A stretch of 64,000 bases of DNA from Psococerastis gibbosa (GCA_963971405.1 OZ020492.1:2790001-2854000), one strand, 5' to 3'. Shown: positions 22,501-33,261, counted from the stretch's first letter. Made by a program: numbers and translations. The notes: generated by a model from the letters alone, not told the origin.

Positions 22501-23679
22501 GTTGGGTATGTACCTGAGAATGGGCCCAAAAAATCTAAAAGGCCCCTGCGTAAACAGTATGATTGTATGATATTCATCCGCTGGTTTTGACGCAGATGCA
22601 ATAATTTACCAATTTGCCTTTAAATAAATAATAATTAAGGTGTAAGCTTGTGGAAATTATGTTACTTTTATGTTTTATTTCAGCTTGTTCCCAATTTATT
22701 TACCCTTCTCAAAGCCCCACCACTTTCCTATCCCCTTGGGGCTGGCTGTAAACAGCCCGACTCTATGTAGCCAGAAACAGAATTACCGAAAACAAAGTGT
22801 ACTTCAGTAGCCTATACAAAAATTTTTAAAATATAAGAGTTTAAGAGTTTATTAAGTTGTGTTGGTGTAAGCACAAACAAAAGTTAAATTTGTTCACGAC
22901 CATGCGCACTGCAAACGAATGTGGTGCTCATACCGACTAACCGAGTGACCGACTCGTCCGGTCACCGTAAAGTGTAAACAAACAAAACAAATACAAAAAA
23001 ATAATATACAATATACATAACTAAATAAATTTATTATATAAGTTCTTTGTTCTAAAAAGGCCGTTGTGGACACTGATATATATATATCATATCATATCAA
23101 TGATATATAGTTACATATTAGTTATTCGCATGGACACATACATAAATATACATAACGGGAAAGACTATATTTATAAACATGCAATGAAGATACCAGTGCA
23201 AATGTCAGCCTGAATCGTGTATTTGAAAAAATATATCGCCTATGTTTAGCTTATAATAATAGTGCCTAGTTACGCATCCAGTTTAACTAACATCAGCTCC
23301 TATGAACCAAAAAGAGGCAGCTCCTTTGCATCACAGGGCAGCTTCAATGAACTTGCGCAGCTCCTATGCATCAAAAGGTGGGGCGTGCCTAATAAGTGTC
23401 CATGGGAGCTGCAACTCCTATGAAGCAAAAGTTAGCTCCTATGCACCTTTGAGGTTTTTTTCCTCTGGATCGTAAGATGTATGGTTCAGGGAGCCCCGCC
23501 GGCGTAAAGGTGTAGTATGTATTAAATAAGAGCGTAATAAATTAACTTACAATAGAATTTATAAATTTGGAGGGGTGGGGCTAAAAGAATCATTCAGCTA
23601 CGAAACGTACACAAAAAAAAAAAAAAAAAAAATCTAAACAGTAAAATCAAAAATTGAAAACAAAGTGTACTGTACAAAG
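22501..23679. other. No gene; TE fragments
   Basis: Contains fragments of the CACGAGTCGGTC fold-back family (22895-22965 and 23510-23679), an AT-rich core shared with unit B at 38985-39210, and a local run of GCAGCTCCTATGCATCA-like words at 23298-23450 repeated five or six times. No coding. Confidence 0.45.
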
Positions 23680-24023
23680 AATGAGGTTCTGTAGGGACAG
23701 TTTTGGTCACTAGGTTCGCTGACGACAAACCGATATCCATATTATTCAAAATGGCCGCCGTTTGCATGTGAAAACTAAGCTCTTGGCATCTAATTAATTC
23801 TTTTAATATTTTTTATAGTATTTTTACTATGCCTGGACCTTATTTCGCTGCATATAATTTAATATATATATTCTCCATGATTTATAGAAAAATATCACTT
23901 TAAAATAATACGTAATTAAAAATCATTTTAAAATAGTATTGAGGCTTATGGAAAAATCAACGCTTTGATATCATTGCAACTGGTGTTGCCATCTACAAAA
24001 TGACGTCACAAATGAACCCCATT
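23680..24023. mobile_element. 344-bp MITE with AATGRGGTTC termini, copy 2
   Basis: Inverse of the element at 8894-9237, equal in length. Here it is nested inside a fold-back family fragment whose halves resume at 24036 (CCACGGGCATGCGC). Confidence 0.7.
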
Positions 24024-24104
24024 AAAAATAGAAATAACAAGTCCACGGGCATGCGCAGTGCAAACGAATGCAGTGACACCGGAGTGTCCCCGACCGAATA
24101 CGAA

Positions 24105-24950
24105 AACTTAAATGCTGGCCTTGATCCTTGTTCTGCGCAAGTGTCAGGTCCAATTGGCTCTACCCCTCAAACGAGGAAGGTGTACAACTTACAAGTTCCA
24201 GAATTTTAAAATATACCCTAAAAGTAAAACCTCCGGCACTCATTTTTATCAATAGCTTTTCATGGTCTTAAACATTATTATAAGCCTAAATGCAACCAGT
24301 ATGTACTAGATTTTGATCATAGCATACCTATAGTTTTCACTTTTTGGCTATATTTTTAAATTCTAGAATTTTGACATTATCAAATTATTATTACCATAAC
24401 AATTGTTAGGTATTATTAATTATGACAGCTAATTGAATTAGTTACTGTTTTGACTATTTTCCATGACGAAATCGAGAATCTACTGAATTGTATTACGGTA
24501 TCGTGCCTTATGGTTGGAAATTGAATAAGTAGCCTACTACTTTGCATATAGGGCCTACAGTACCTAACCTACGAACCATTTTTCATCTTTGGTCTTTTGC
24601 ATCATTGGCCCAGTAACTAGTTATGTTAGCTGCCATAATTAATAATACCTAACAATTAACCATTAATTTTGATAAAGTCAAAGTTCCAGAATTTAAAAAT
24701 ATAGCCTAAAAGTAAAACTTATAGGAAGGTATGCTATAATCAAAATCCAGTACATACTGGTTGCATTTAGGCTTATTATAATGTTTAAGGACCATGAAAA
24801 GCTATTGATAAGATTGAGTGCTGGAGGTTTTACTTTTAGGCTATATTTTAAAATACTGGAACTTGTAAGTTGTACACTTTTCTCGTTGGAGGGTCCTGAC
24901 ACATGCGCAGAACAAGGATCAATGCCAGCATTTAAGTTTTCGTCTAGTTA
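24105..24950. mobile_element. Fold-back element with CGAAAACTTAAATGC termini
   Basis: Arms about 24105-24440 and 24600-24950 are inverted copies (CGAAAACTTAAATGCTGGC on the left, its inverse at right). A right-arm-like half element recurs at 36400-36807. No coding. Confidence 0.65.
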
Positions 24951-25264
24951 TAAATTATTATCTAGGGCATGAAATTAAAAATGGCGATTTCTGTTTTTTG
25001 CAAAAGGTTTACGCTGCTGATGATTTAATTTGGCTAAATGTAACTTTGTAATTTGGTTATATTTTTCACCAGGTGGTAAGTTTTTGTTTCTATTCATATC
25101 ATAATAGGCCTAGTTCCATTGAGAATTTGTTGTGTGGACATAGGATTCGTTGTTTAATGCAAGCATAACGTCAAATAGCTCTTTTAATTAGGGTTGCCAA
25201 CTTTTTTTAATCGAAACCAAGTACATCTGACTTTTGAGAAGGAAAATAAAGAGAACTGTATTTA

Positions 25265-26108
25265 AAAAGAACCGGTCCGAGTTTACTCGAACATGTTTTC
25301 CAATTTAACAATTAGTAAGGAGAGGAAATAAATAATTTCATGAAAAATAATTTTCCTACGGTTAAATTTCGGATATCTCGGGGGGGGGGGGGTGTCCACC
25401 TGACGTCGTCACTGGAGGTGAGGTAACCTCAATATATTTAAAACACATTACAACACAGTAATAATGGCAGGGCAGGCAATGCATTTCAGCGTGAAGTTTC
25501 TATCATTTTTTCAAAAAAAAAATTTTTGCGCAAAAGCAAATAGGTTTTTGGGAAAGCCATCTGTCCGGTTTCTTTACTCAACTTAACACCTAAAACATGC
25601 CTGAAGGTAGAAATCATCGATAGAAAAGTTTCGCAGAAATATTATTTTTTAGTCATTTTTCATTAAAATTAAGTTATTTTTATTTTTTTACCCCCAGAAG
25701 CAAACTATCAAGGGGTAAGCGACCCCCCGCATTTTATCAACATTAAGAACGACTAGAATGTATGTGAATTTAAAAGAAATCGTTGGAGCCGTTTTTGAGA
25801 AATAACTTTTTTTGACGTTTTTTGGAGTTTTTTGAGAATGAAACCCCCCCAAATTGAGTTAGCCCCAAATAAAAAAAAATAGTCTTGAGGTATGATTTTT
25901 GTGAACCTACATGCCGAATTTCATCAAAATCGACCGAGTAGTTTGCCCGGAAATCGATGCACAGACAGACAGACAGACAGACATTTCGTAAAAACCACTT
26001 TTTTGGGTTCCTGGGACCTGAAAACGTGTAAATCCGTTGAAATCTCGGAATCGAAAATTTCGACCATCACAATGCTTTCCTTATACTACGTATAAATTGG
26101 ATAGCAAA
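25265..26108 (+). mobile_element. CAGA-type dispersed repeat, near full-length
   Basis: Well preserved copy, with a poly-G run at 25380 and (CAGA)n at 25965-25981. It is closely similar to the reverse copy at 35671-36395, suggesting recent relatedness. Confidence 0.75.
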
Positions 26109-26329
26109 AAAGAGTACTTAGAATATCTCCTGTTAATTGAGTCAAAATCACGCCGAAAATACACTTTAACATTGTGTTGTAAATCAGGGGAGTTCAAATT
26201 ACGAGCAATTTACTATTTACAACAATATGTTTTTGAGGTTTTCGCCGAATTTGATAATTTAACAGATTCTTATTTTTTTTTTTTGAAAGCTACTAAAAGC
26301 CTCATCACACGACAAATCTGCTTTAGGAC

Positions 26330-26700
26330 CCCAAGACTTAGGATCCCCCGGGGAAAAAAAAATCGACAAATGGGCCCAAATTAGTTAGGTTTTGCGCATT
26401 TTATACCCTGGGGAAAGGGGCGCCCGGGAGTCTCACCCGGAGAAAAAATTGATAAATGAGCTCAAATTAGTGAGGTTTTGCGTATGTTATGCCCTGGAGA
26501 AAGGGGCACCCGGTGATCTCCCCCGGAGAAAAAAAAATTATAAATAGGCCCCAATTAGTGAGGTTATACGCATTTTGCAAGCAGTATAGTTGAGATTTTA
26601 CCGACGAATAAACGTTCCACTGAGGGGGGCCCGGGGGTCTCCCCCGAAGAAAAAGTTTGAAAAAATAGGTCTGAAATATTGGGGTTTTAAGCATTTTGAG
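26330..26700 (+). repeat. Minisatellite, ~110-120-bp unit
   Basis: About three to four diverged tandem units, each with a CCCGG block, GGGGAAA, a stretch like AAATAGGTC and GAGGTTTTGCGCATTTT. The same unit in inverse orientation occurs at 38455-38810 in unit B. Confidence 0.55.
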
Positions 26701-27575
26701 TAATATATTTTTGTGAAAGTACTTGGTCAATATGTTGATTTTTATTCATGATGTCTTTAATGTAAAATAAGCATGCCAAGATTTTTTTTTCCCCTACTGC
26801 CTACCCGGTCGGCAGGGTGCATATAGCCTATTTGAAAAAAAAACAATTGTACACTTCAATGGGACCATGGGTCCCAAGAAAATGCTTTTATATTATCAAA
26901 AAAGAAAATACAAGAATCCATCGTACTGCTACATTTTAGAAGAGAAAATTTTTTTAAAGTCTTTTTTACATTCTGAAACTGAAGATTTTTTGGAATACTG
27001 TTGAATAGTTCAGGAATAACGTACTTTAAGGCTCTTTGCCTTTCCCTTTCGTTATTGTGGATACTATGTCTTTCGCCTCCATAACATCTTTGTCACCAGA
27101 AATCCCCCCCCCCCCCCAGGACCCCCTATTTACGCCAATGTGTCTTTTCTTAGTCAATGTCCCTAAAGTTACGTTTTTCCATTTAAAAAAAAAAAAGTAT
27201 TTTGCATCTTACATGTTTCAGAAAAACAGTATTTTTGCGTAGGCCTACTCTAAATGACTTTTAGTTTGTAGAGTACACATACATGAAAAAGAGTACAATA
27301 CTCTGAAATAGAGTAGGGTTGGCAACCCTATTTGAATCCATGATACGGTAACTAAAGTTCATAATGCTGCTGTGAAAGAGAAAATATTTATAAATTTAGC
27401 ACTTTTTCTATTAATCATTGTAATGATATTGATGCATGAGACCTATCAGATAATTAATAAATAAAACTATAAAATATATATTATCTAGAAATACAAATGC
27501 TCCATTCAATATTCTAGCCATCTTGATTCTTGGTCATCACAGTTATGTGACTTTTACCACATTCCACTGGCTGTC

Positions 27576-27847
27576 CAGTGGCGTAAATAACACCCACGCA
27601 ACCCCCGCGGTGAGGGGGGGGGGGAGGGCAGCATTGCTGGGGCGCGCACTTCGGCTCCCAAAAATATTAATTTAATTTAAAAATCTACGTAATTAATAAA
27701 AATATTCTATTTCAACTTGTTATCCTTGTTGAGTATAATACCACTATTGACAATCAATCAAGAAAAGGATGAAATATGAGACAAGGTAGGGCGTACCAAA
27801 GGTCATGCTGGGGGGAGGGGGCGCAGCAGAAGTTCTATACGCCACTG
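27576..27847. mobile_element. hAT-like MITE with CAGTGGCGTA ends (unit A)
   Basis: 272 bp, CAGTGGCGTA...TACGCCACTG, flanked by TGGCTGTC and AGGCTGTC (27568-27575, 27848-27855). The same insertion sits at the same place in unit B (39702-39992), so it predates the duplication. Confidence 0.85.
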
Positions 27848-28244
27848 AGGCTGTCCTCTGCAACTGCATATATCCCTTTCTGAAGCATTATACACAGAGT
27901 ACAATAATGAAGGAAAGTCGAAACCAAAGCTTAACTTTCAAACGACAAGCAATAGCACTGCCATTTTAACTAACGTTAGAACAATAAATGCATACCCAAA
28001 TGAAGTTAATAGTTTTTATTATTATTCATCCCTAAATCAAGTTTAAAATAATAGAAAAAATGTTTAACCTCCCTTGTAAGCTAACACTCAGGTTAAGACA
28101 CGTTAGTCTTAATAAAGAACTTCGATAGCATAGTGGTAGCTTGTTCGTACTTCTGTGAGTCTCTACACATCATGGGATCGGTTACCTGTCGTAACTCAAT
28201 ACAGGTATTGCCTACAGAGGCGACTGAAGAGGTTATTCGGATAC

Positions 28245-28450
28245 ATTCATGTGATTTTTCTGCGGAACCTTTCTATCTATGATTTCTACCTTCAGGTATG
28301 TTGTAGGTGTTAAATAGAGTAACAAAACCGAAGAGGTTGCTTTCCCTAAAACGTATTTGGTTTTGTGAAAAATTTATTTTTTGAATCACGCTCCAATGCA
28401 TTGCGTGCCGTGCCATTTTACTGTGTGATAATGAATTGGTCTGCCCGTTC
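28245..28450 (-). mobile_element. CAGA-type repeat fragment holding an empty site
   Basis: Reverse-strand internal part of the CAGA element. At 28431-28438 the word ATGAATTG is single; in unit B the same word is duplicated around a hAT-like MITE. Confidence 0.6.
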
Positions 28451-29756
28451 TATATAATATGCAATTCCATCGATTAATTCAGTGCTTCGGGGTAGGGGCC
28501 GTAGCCAAAGGGGGGACCCGGGGTAAACCCGGTCCGGCTCTTTCAATTGGTCTCTGAATGCTACTGGTACTCTCCATGGGGGACTGTCGTTGCATCCTAC
28601 CTCACTAGTATTAGTCGTAACTAGCATATTACAACAAGCACAAAGCAAGAAGTAGCCCAGCTCATGTTAGTCACCAGTCAGTCGTGCTTTGTATGAAAGT
28701 ATGTTCGAGGAAACTCGGATCGGTTCTTTAATTATCACTTTAGTTCCTTAATCAATATACCATCGTAAAATCAAAATAAATCCAAAACACTGTGCGCAAG
28801 CCACAAAGTCTAGTTAGTTAATTAATAAAAAAATAGTTATCAACACTAATTTATGATCCTTCGAGCATAAGCAAAAAAAAAATCAATATTACAGTCCACT
28901 CTGTATTCTAGCAGCTGCTGCGTGCCACAGTTTCACTCCCTTCCATCAGTGCTCTGTATTTCCTGTATACTGTATGCAGTACATCTATTGGCAACAGTTT
29001 GTCGTAAATGTATTGTACCTACCCAAGACTGTTCTGCCATATTATTCACGTCTTAATTTTAAAAAAATTGCGCAATTGCTGTTTCTCCTTACAATACGGT
29101 AGGTACTTGTCTCAGTCAAGTACCAACTAGCAACTGTTCTGATTTTCTTTGCTGCTTTTATAATTGCCTTTTTGGACATTCTTTGCTGCTTATATGACTG
29201 CATTTTCCCTGTATAATAATTAATTAATTAATTAATTATACTTTTACAATCAACAATGAGTGGAAGTAACAGTGACCATAACGACATGAAGTTGCTTGCT
29301 ATATGCTTGTTGTAACATGTTAAATACGACTAACCTCCACCCTGAATTAGAGGGTGAAACCGGAAAATGTGAACGAAGTGTTAATATATAAAATATCCAT
29401 ACAAGTCTGCATACTTCTTCGAGTGCAGTGAATATTTTTTCCATTATTATTATAATAAAATAAAATAAAATGTATACGTTTCGAATTAATCTGCCATGCA
29501 GAGAATAATATATGTATATATTATTCTAAATTGTAACAAGGCAAGAGAACGACCGATCGTAGTGCCCTATTTAGGACTCTATAGTCTATAGTTCTCGCCA
29601 CATTATTTGCGTCTTTTTTATTTTTGAATTTATTGAACAATGAGTTAATATACAGACCTTCGCAAAGTGGTTTGCCCATATGCTGGACAATAACGAGGTA
29701 AATGGGTTAAACCACAAAATTTACAGTTCTTAAATATAAATACCGTACCATAAAAT
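28451..29756. other. No gene identified upstream of SprT gene 1
   Basis: AT-rich DNA. 28451-28640 matches unit B 43393-43770. Further on there are a TTAA microsatellite at 29219-29239 and an inverted ATATATGTATATATTAT block near 29508-29526. No motif-bearing frame. Confidence 0.4.
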
Positions 29757-30384
29757 CAACCTTATTTTTTGAAGTCTCCTTTTTTTTGCTATGGCTACCA
29801 CGTGCTTCTGACTTACGAGCACAGCTCTCACATAATCTTCTTCTTCTTCTTCTTCCGGCTCTACAGCCCTTGGTGGGCTTTGGCCTGCTCGACAACACTC
29901 CTCCATTCTTCTCGGTTTTGCACAACGCTCCACCATCTGGAGACTCCCAACTCGCGAAGGTCATTCTCTAACTCGTCCTTCCAGCGGTTTCTTGGCCGTC
30001 CTGGCAGTCGTCTTCCCGTCATGCTTGCTTTTCCACCATCTGGAGACTCCCAACTCCACCATCTGGAGACTTCCAACTCTCACATAATCCACCACTAACT
30101 GTAGCTTCAAGTCATGTTTCCGTAAAACTTTAAAATTTGATTCGAAAATGTAAAAATTGCCATTTAATTTTGATCAAAAATATATTCACTAAACTGAAGA
30201 GTCTCCTTATTGCCATGGCAACCACGTGCTTCTGACCTGCGGGCACAGCTCTCACATAATCCACGACTAGCTGTAGATTCAAGTCATGTTTCCGTAAAAT
30301 TTTAAAATTTGATTCGAAAATGGCCATTTAATTTTGATCAAAAATATGTTCATTAATCTGACGATTCTTATTTTAGTTCTGACA
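29757..30384 (+). promoter_or_regulatory. Duplicated 5' flank of SprT gene 1 with predicted splice acceptor
   Basis: A ~165-180-bp segment (from TGAAGAGTCTCC through CCACGTGCTTCTGAC and ATTTTGATCAAAAATAT) is present twice in tandem here, but only once upstream of gene 2 (44345-44520). The first copy is split by a retroposon at 29838-30076. The second copy ends in TTCTTATTTTAG (30365-30376) nine bases before the ATG, a good 3' splice-site match that is conserved in gene 2. A 5' UTR intron is therefore plausible; promoter activity is inferred only from position. Confidence 0.45.
29838..30076 (-). mobile_element. RTE-like non-LTR 3' fragment, 13-bp TSD
   Basis: 239-bp insertion flanked by CTCTCACATAATC at 29825-29837 and 30077-30089. 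On the reverse strand it encodes the ORF2 C-terminus (LPGRPRNRWKDELENDL, then REEWRSVVEQAKAHQGL stop) and ends in a (GAA)n tail at 29838. The 5' end carries two extra copies of a ~23-bp word present once in the body (29930, 30033, 30055). It separates the duplicated gene 1 flank. Confidence 0.85.
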
Positions 30385-32877
30385 ATGCCTATCTACTTGC
30401 AAAGGCTATGGAACAATAAGAGAAGGAGGAAACGTCCCAACAACAGTACTATATGGAAAAAATATGACCAACGATTATTCAAGAGCTGGACAGCCAAAAT
30501 AAGGAGAAGAAACAGAAAGAGACAGAAAGCTTGTGCTACGGCAGTTTACGGCTCAAGATGCAAAAAGTGTAACCAAATAGAATGTCAGTGTCCAGCCCCC
30601 CACCAAAAACATATACCTCGTTGTACATTCTTGGCGTCTCTTTCAGATGAAACACCAAATAATTTTATTCCCCACCCCGATGCACTTATTTATAAAGCGA
30701 ACTTTTCAACGACCAAAAACGAGCTTGTTGAGAAACTCTATAAATTGTATAACGCTGAAGTATTTGAAAACAAATTAGCAGCAGATATGAATATTACTTG
30801 GTCTGATATAACGGATGTTAGTGCAAACCGCACTGCAGGGTATTTTCTTGTAGATTTTTGTCTTGAGAACTCGGGGACTCGCACTGCGAAAATCTCGTTG
30901 TCGACCAAATTAATTGACCGCCCAGAGAGACTGAGGGATACTCTGTTGCATGAGATGTGCCATGCAGCGGCATGGATAACAGAAGGAGCATGGGGTCACG
31001 GCCCTGTATGGAGCGCTTATGTAGCACGAGCTCATAGCCGATTTCCCGACATTCCACCGGTAAGCGTTTACCACTCGTATATTGATGCAGTTACATTTCG
31101 AAGTGCAAAACCAACTTCTGTAGCCCACCCCGATGCACTTATTTCTAAATCAAACATTTCAACGACAAAACACGGGCTTGTTGAGAAACTCTTTAGATTG
31201 TTTAACGCTGAAGTATTTCAAAACAAATTACCAGCAGATATTAATATTATTTGGTGTGATAAGACTACTTCTCCTACGAACTGCAAGGCAAGTTACTGTC
31301 TTCCTAGTGGAAACGGGAAGATACGCAGTGCGCGAATTATATTGCCGACCCAATATATTGACCGTTTACAGAGACTGAGGTACAGTCTGTTGCATGGGAT
31401 GTGCCATGCTGCGGTATGGATAACAGAAGGAGTATGGGGTCACGGCCCTGAATTGAGCGCATATGCAGCGCGAGCTTATAGCCGATTTCCCGACATTCCA
31501 CCGGAAAGAGTTTACCACACGGCCTTTGATGCAGTTACACATCGAAGTACATTCCTGGCGCCACTTTCAGACACAGCAACACCAACTTTTGTAGCCCACC
31601 ACTATACACTTATTTCTAAACAACACTTTTCAACGATAAAACACGAGCTTGTTCGGATACTTTATAGATTGTTTAACGCTAAAGTATTTCAAAACAAATT
31701 ACCAGCAAATATGAATATTTCTTGGTCTGATGTGACGAATCATGCTACAATTGGTACAGACTGCACGGCAGGTAACTGTACTTTCAATGGAAACGGGAAG
31801 ACAAGAAGTGCGCGAATTATATTGCCAGCACAATATATTATCGGCCTAGAGAGATTGAGGATCAGTCTCTTGCAAGGGATGTGCCATGCTGCGATATGGA
31901 TATCAGAAGAAGCATGGGGTCACGGCCCTGAATTGTGCGAATGTGCACCGCGAGCTCATAGCCGATTTCCCCACATTCCATCGGAAAGAGTTTACCACAC
32001 AGCCCTTGATGCAGTTGCACATCGAAGTACATTCCTGGCGCCGCTCTCAGATGCAACACTAACTTCTGTTGCCCGCCCCGATGCACTTATTTCTACACAA
32101 TACTTTTCAACGATAAAACACGAGCTTGTTGAGAAACTCTTTAGTTTGTTTAACGCTGAAGTATTTCAAAACAAATTACCAACAGATATTAATATTACTT
32201 GGTCTGATATGACGTTTGATCCTACTTCTCGTACGAACTGCAAGGCAGGTTACTGTCTACCTAGTGGAAACGGGAAGATACGCAGTGCGCGAATTATATT
32301 GTCAACCCAATATATTGACCGCCCGGAGAGACTGAGGTATAGTCTGTTGCATGGAATGTGCCATGCTGCGGTATGGATAACAGAAGGTGCATGGCGTCAC
32401 GGCCCTAAATTGAGTGAATACGCAGCGCGAGCTCATAGCCGATTTCCGGACATTCCACCGGAAAGAGTTTACCACACGGCCCTTGATGCAGTTACACATC
32501 GAAGTACATTCCTGGCACCACTTTCAGATATAACACCAACTTCTACAGCCCACGACGATGCCCCTCCTTATAAAACGATTTCTTCAATGACAAAACACGC
32601 GCTAGTTCAGAAAATCTTTAGATTTTTTAACGCTGAATTATTTCAAAACAAATTACCAGCAGATATGCTTATCACTTGGTCTGATATGGCGCATGATCCT
32701 ACCCTTCTTACAAACCGCACGGCAGGTTTCTGTACTCCTTCGGAAAACGGGAAGACACGCAGTGCGCAAATTGTATTGTCGACCCAATATATTGACCACG
32801 CAGAGAGACTGAAGTATACTCTGTTGCATGTGATGTGCTATGCTGCGGTATGGATAACAGAAGGAGCACGGGAATAA
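30385..32877 (+). CDS. SprT gene 1: tandem SprT-like (GCNA-type) metalloprotease domain protein, 3'-truncated
   Basis: Uninterrupted 830-codon frame from ATG 30385 to TAA 32877. The N-terminus is very basic (RRRKR, RRRNRKRQK), a likely nuclear signal, followed by a Cys cluster CKKC....CQC at residues 59-69. Five ~150-residue repeats follow. Each has the SprT-family order: ELVEKLxxLxNAEVFxNKLPADM, ITWSD, a TAGYC-like motif, RSARIILS, RPERLR, then HExxH-like helix and GHGP, then RFPDIPP..VYH. Repeat 1 has H189-E190-M-C-H193 with third His at 205, the zinc protease set. Repeats 2-5 read HGMCH, QGMCH, HGMCH and HVMCY. The closest known family is GCNA, germline enzymes that remove DNA-protein crosslinks, but the C-terminal zinc ribbon and HMG box are absent. 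An alternative start ATG at 30346 would add a hydrophobic stretch, but gene 2 lacks that ATG and a splice acceptor lies between, so 30385 is preferred. The frame stops in repeat 5, and a sixth repeat lies beyond in broken frames. Function beyond domain family is unknown. Confidence 0.82.
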   Translation: MPIYLQRLWNNKRRRKRPNNSTIWKKYDQRLFKSWTAKIRRRNRKRQKACATAVYGSRCKKCNQIECQCPAPHQKHIPRCTFLASLSDETPNNFIPHPDALIYKANFSTTKNELVEKLYKLYNAEVFENKLAADMNITWSDITDVSANRTAGYFLVDFCLENSGTRTAKISLSTKLIDRPERLRDTLLHEMCHAAAWITEGAWGHGPVWSAYVARAHSRFPDIPPVSVYHSYIDAVTFRSAKPTSVAHPDALISKSNISTTKHGLVEKLFRLFNAEVFQNKLPADINIIWCDKTTSPTNCKASYCLPSGNGKIRSARIILPTQYIDRLQRLRYSLLHGMCHAAVWITEGVWGHGPELSAYAARAYSRFPDIPPERVYHTAFDAVTHRSTFLAPLSDTATPTFVAHHYTLISKQHFSTIKHELVRILYRLFNAKVFQNKLPANMNISWSDVTNHATIGTDCTAGNCTFNGNGKTRSARIILPAQYIIGLERLRISLLQGMCHAAIWISEEAWGHGPELCECAPRAHSRFPHIPSERVYHTALDAVAHRSTFLAPLSDATLTSVARPDALISTQYFSTIKHELVEKLFSLFNAEVFQNKLPTDINITWSDMTFDPTSRTNCKAGYCLPSGNGKIRSARIILSTQYIDRPERLRYSLLHGMCHAAVWITEGAWRHGPKLSEYAARAHSRFPDIPPERVYHTALDAVTHRSTFLAPLSDITPTSTAHDDAPPYKTISSMTKHALVQKIFRFFNAELFQNKLPADMLITWSDMAHDPTLLTNRTAGFCTPSENGKTRSAQIVLSTQYIDHAERLKYTLLHVMCYAAVWITEGARE

Positions 32878-33243
32878 GGCCCTAAATTGAGCGTATATGC
32901 AGCGCGAGCTTGTTGAGAAACTCTTTAAATTGCTTAACGCTGAAGTATTTCAAAACAAATTACTACCAGATATGAATATTACTTGGTCTGATGTGACGGA
33001 TGATCCTCGTTCAAACTGCAAGGCAGGTTACTGTATTTCTAGTGGAAACGGGGAGACATGCGAATTATATTGTCGACCCAAATTATTGACCGCCCAAAGA
33101 GACTGGGGGATACTCTATTGCGTCAGATGTGCTATGCCATGATATGGGTACTACAAAGAGAAAGTGGTGACTACCATGTATGGGACAAGTTTGCAGCGCT
33201 AACTAATAAGAAAGTACCCGAAATTTCACCAGTAGAGGATTGA
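30671..33243 (+). repeat. Coding minisatellite: SprT repeats of gene 1
   Basis: Units start at 30671, 31123, 31596, 32070 and 32548 (at the HPDALI-like words), with spacing 452-478 bp. A sixth, shortened unit starts near 32912. Units are highly similar at DNA level, consistent with unequal exchange or gene conversion. Confidence 0.85.
32878..33243 (+). pseudogene. Broken sixth SprT repeat of gene 1
   Basis: After the TAA, sequence from repeat 5 (GCAGCGCGAGCT) jumps straight to the start of the last repeat (TTGTTGAGAAACTC). This looks like a deletion between two CGAGCT words. The repeat continues KLFKLLNAEVFQNKL...NCKAGYC, shifts frame near 33050, and resumes RIILSTQIIDRPKRL, LLRQMCYAMIW, ending KKVPEISPVED stop at 33243. 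It corresponds to repeat 7 of gene 2 (both have RQMC and NCKAG). Confidence 0.8.
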
Positions 33244-33261
33244 GTTCCCACAATATCGCGT

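Larger units (their letters stand above)
25190..27329. mobile_element. 2.1-kb composite insertion with AGGGTTGCCAAC inverted ends
   Basis: Bounded by AGGGTTGCCAAC (25190-25201) and its exact inverse GTTGGCAACCCT (27318-27329). The flanks are contiguous at about 39435-39475 in unit B, so unit B shows an empty site. Inside it lie a CAGA-type repeat, a ~115-bp minisatellite and the dispersed repeat at 26785. No transposase found. Confidence 0.6.

Noticed and set aside
22040-22570. 176-codon open frame
   Set aside because: Its C-terminal third is the hAT-like MITE with poly-C read as poly-Pro; no conserved domain in the rest.
28110-28240. Second tRNA-derived SINE (TAGCATAGTGGTAGC)
   Set aside because: A-box-like word present but the B box is poor and no other copy was found in the window.
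30818-32499. Reverse-strand open frames across the SprT arrays
   Set aside because: They recur with the repeat period and carry no known motif; antisense shadows of the repeated coding sequence.
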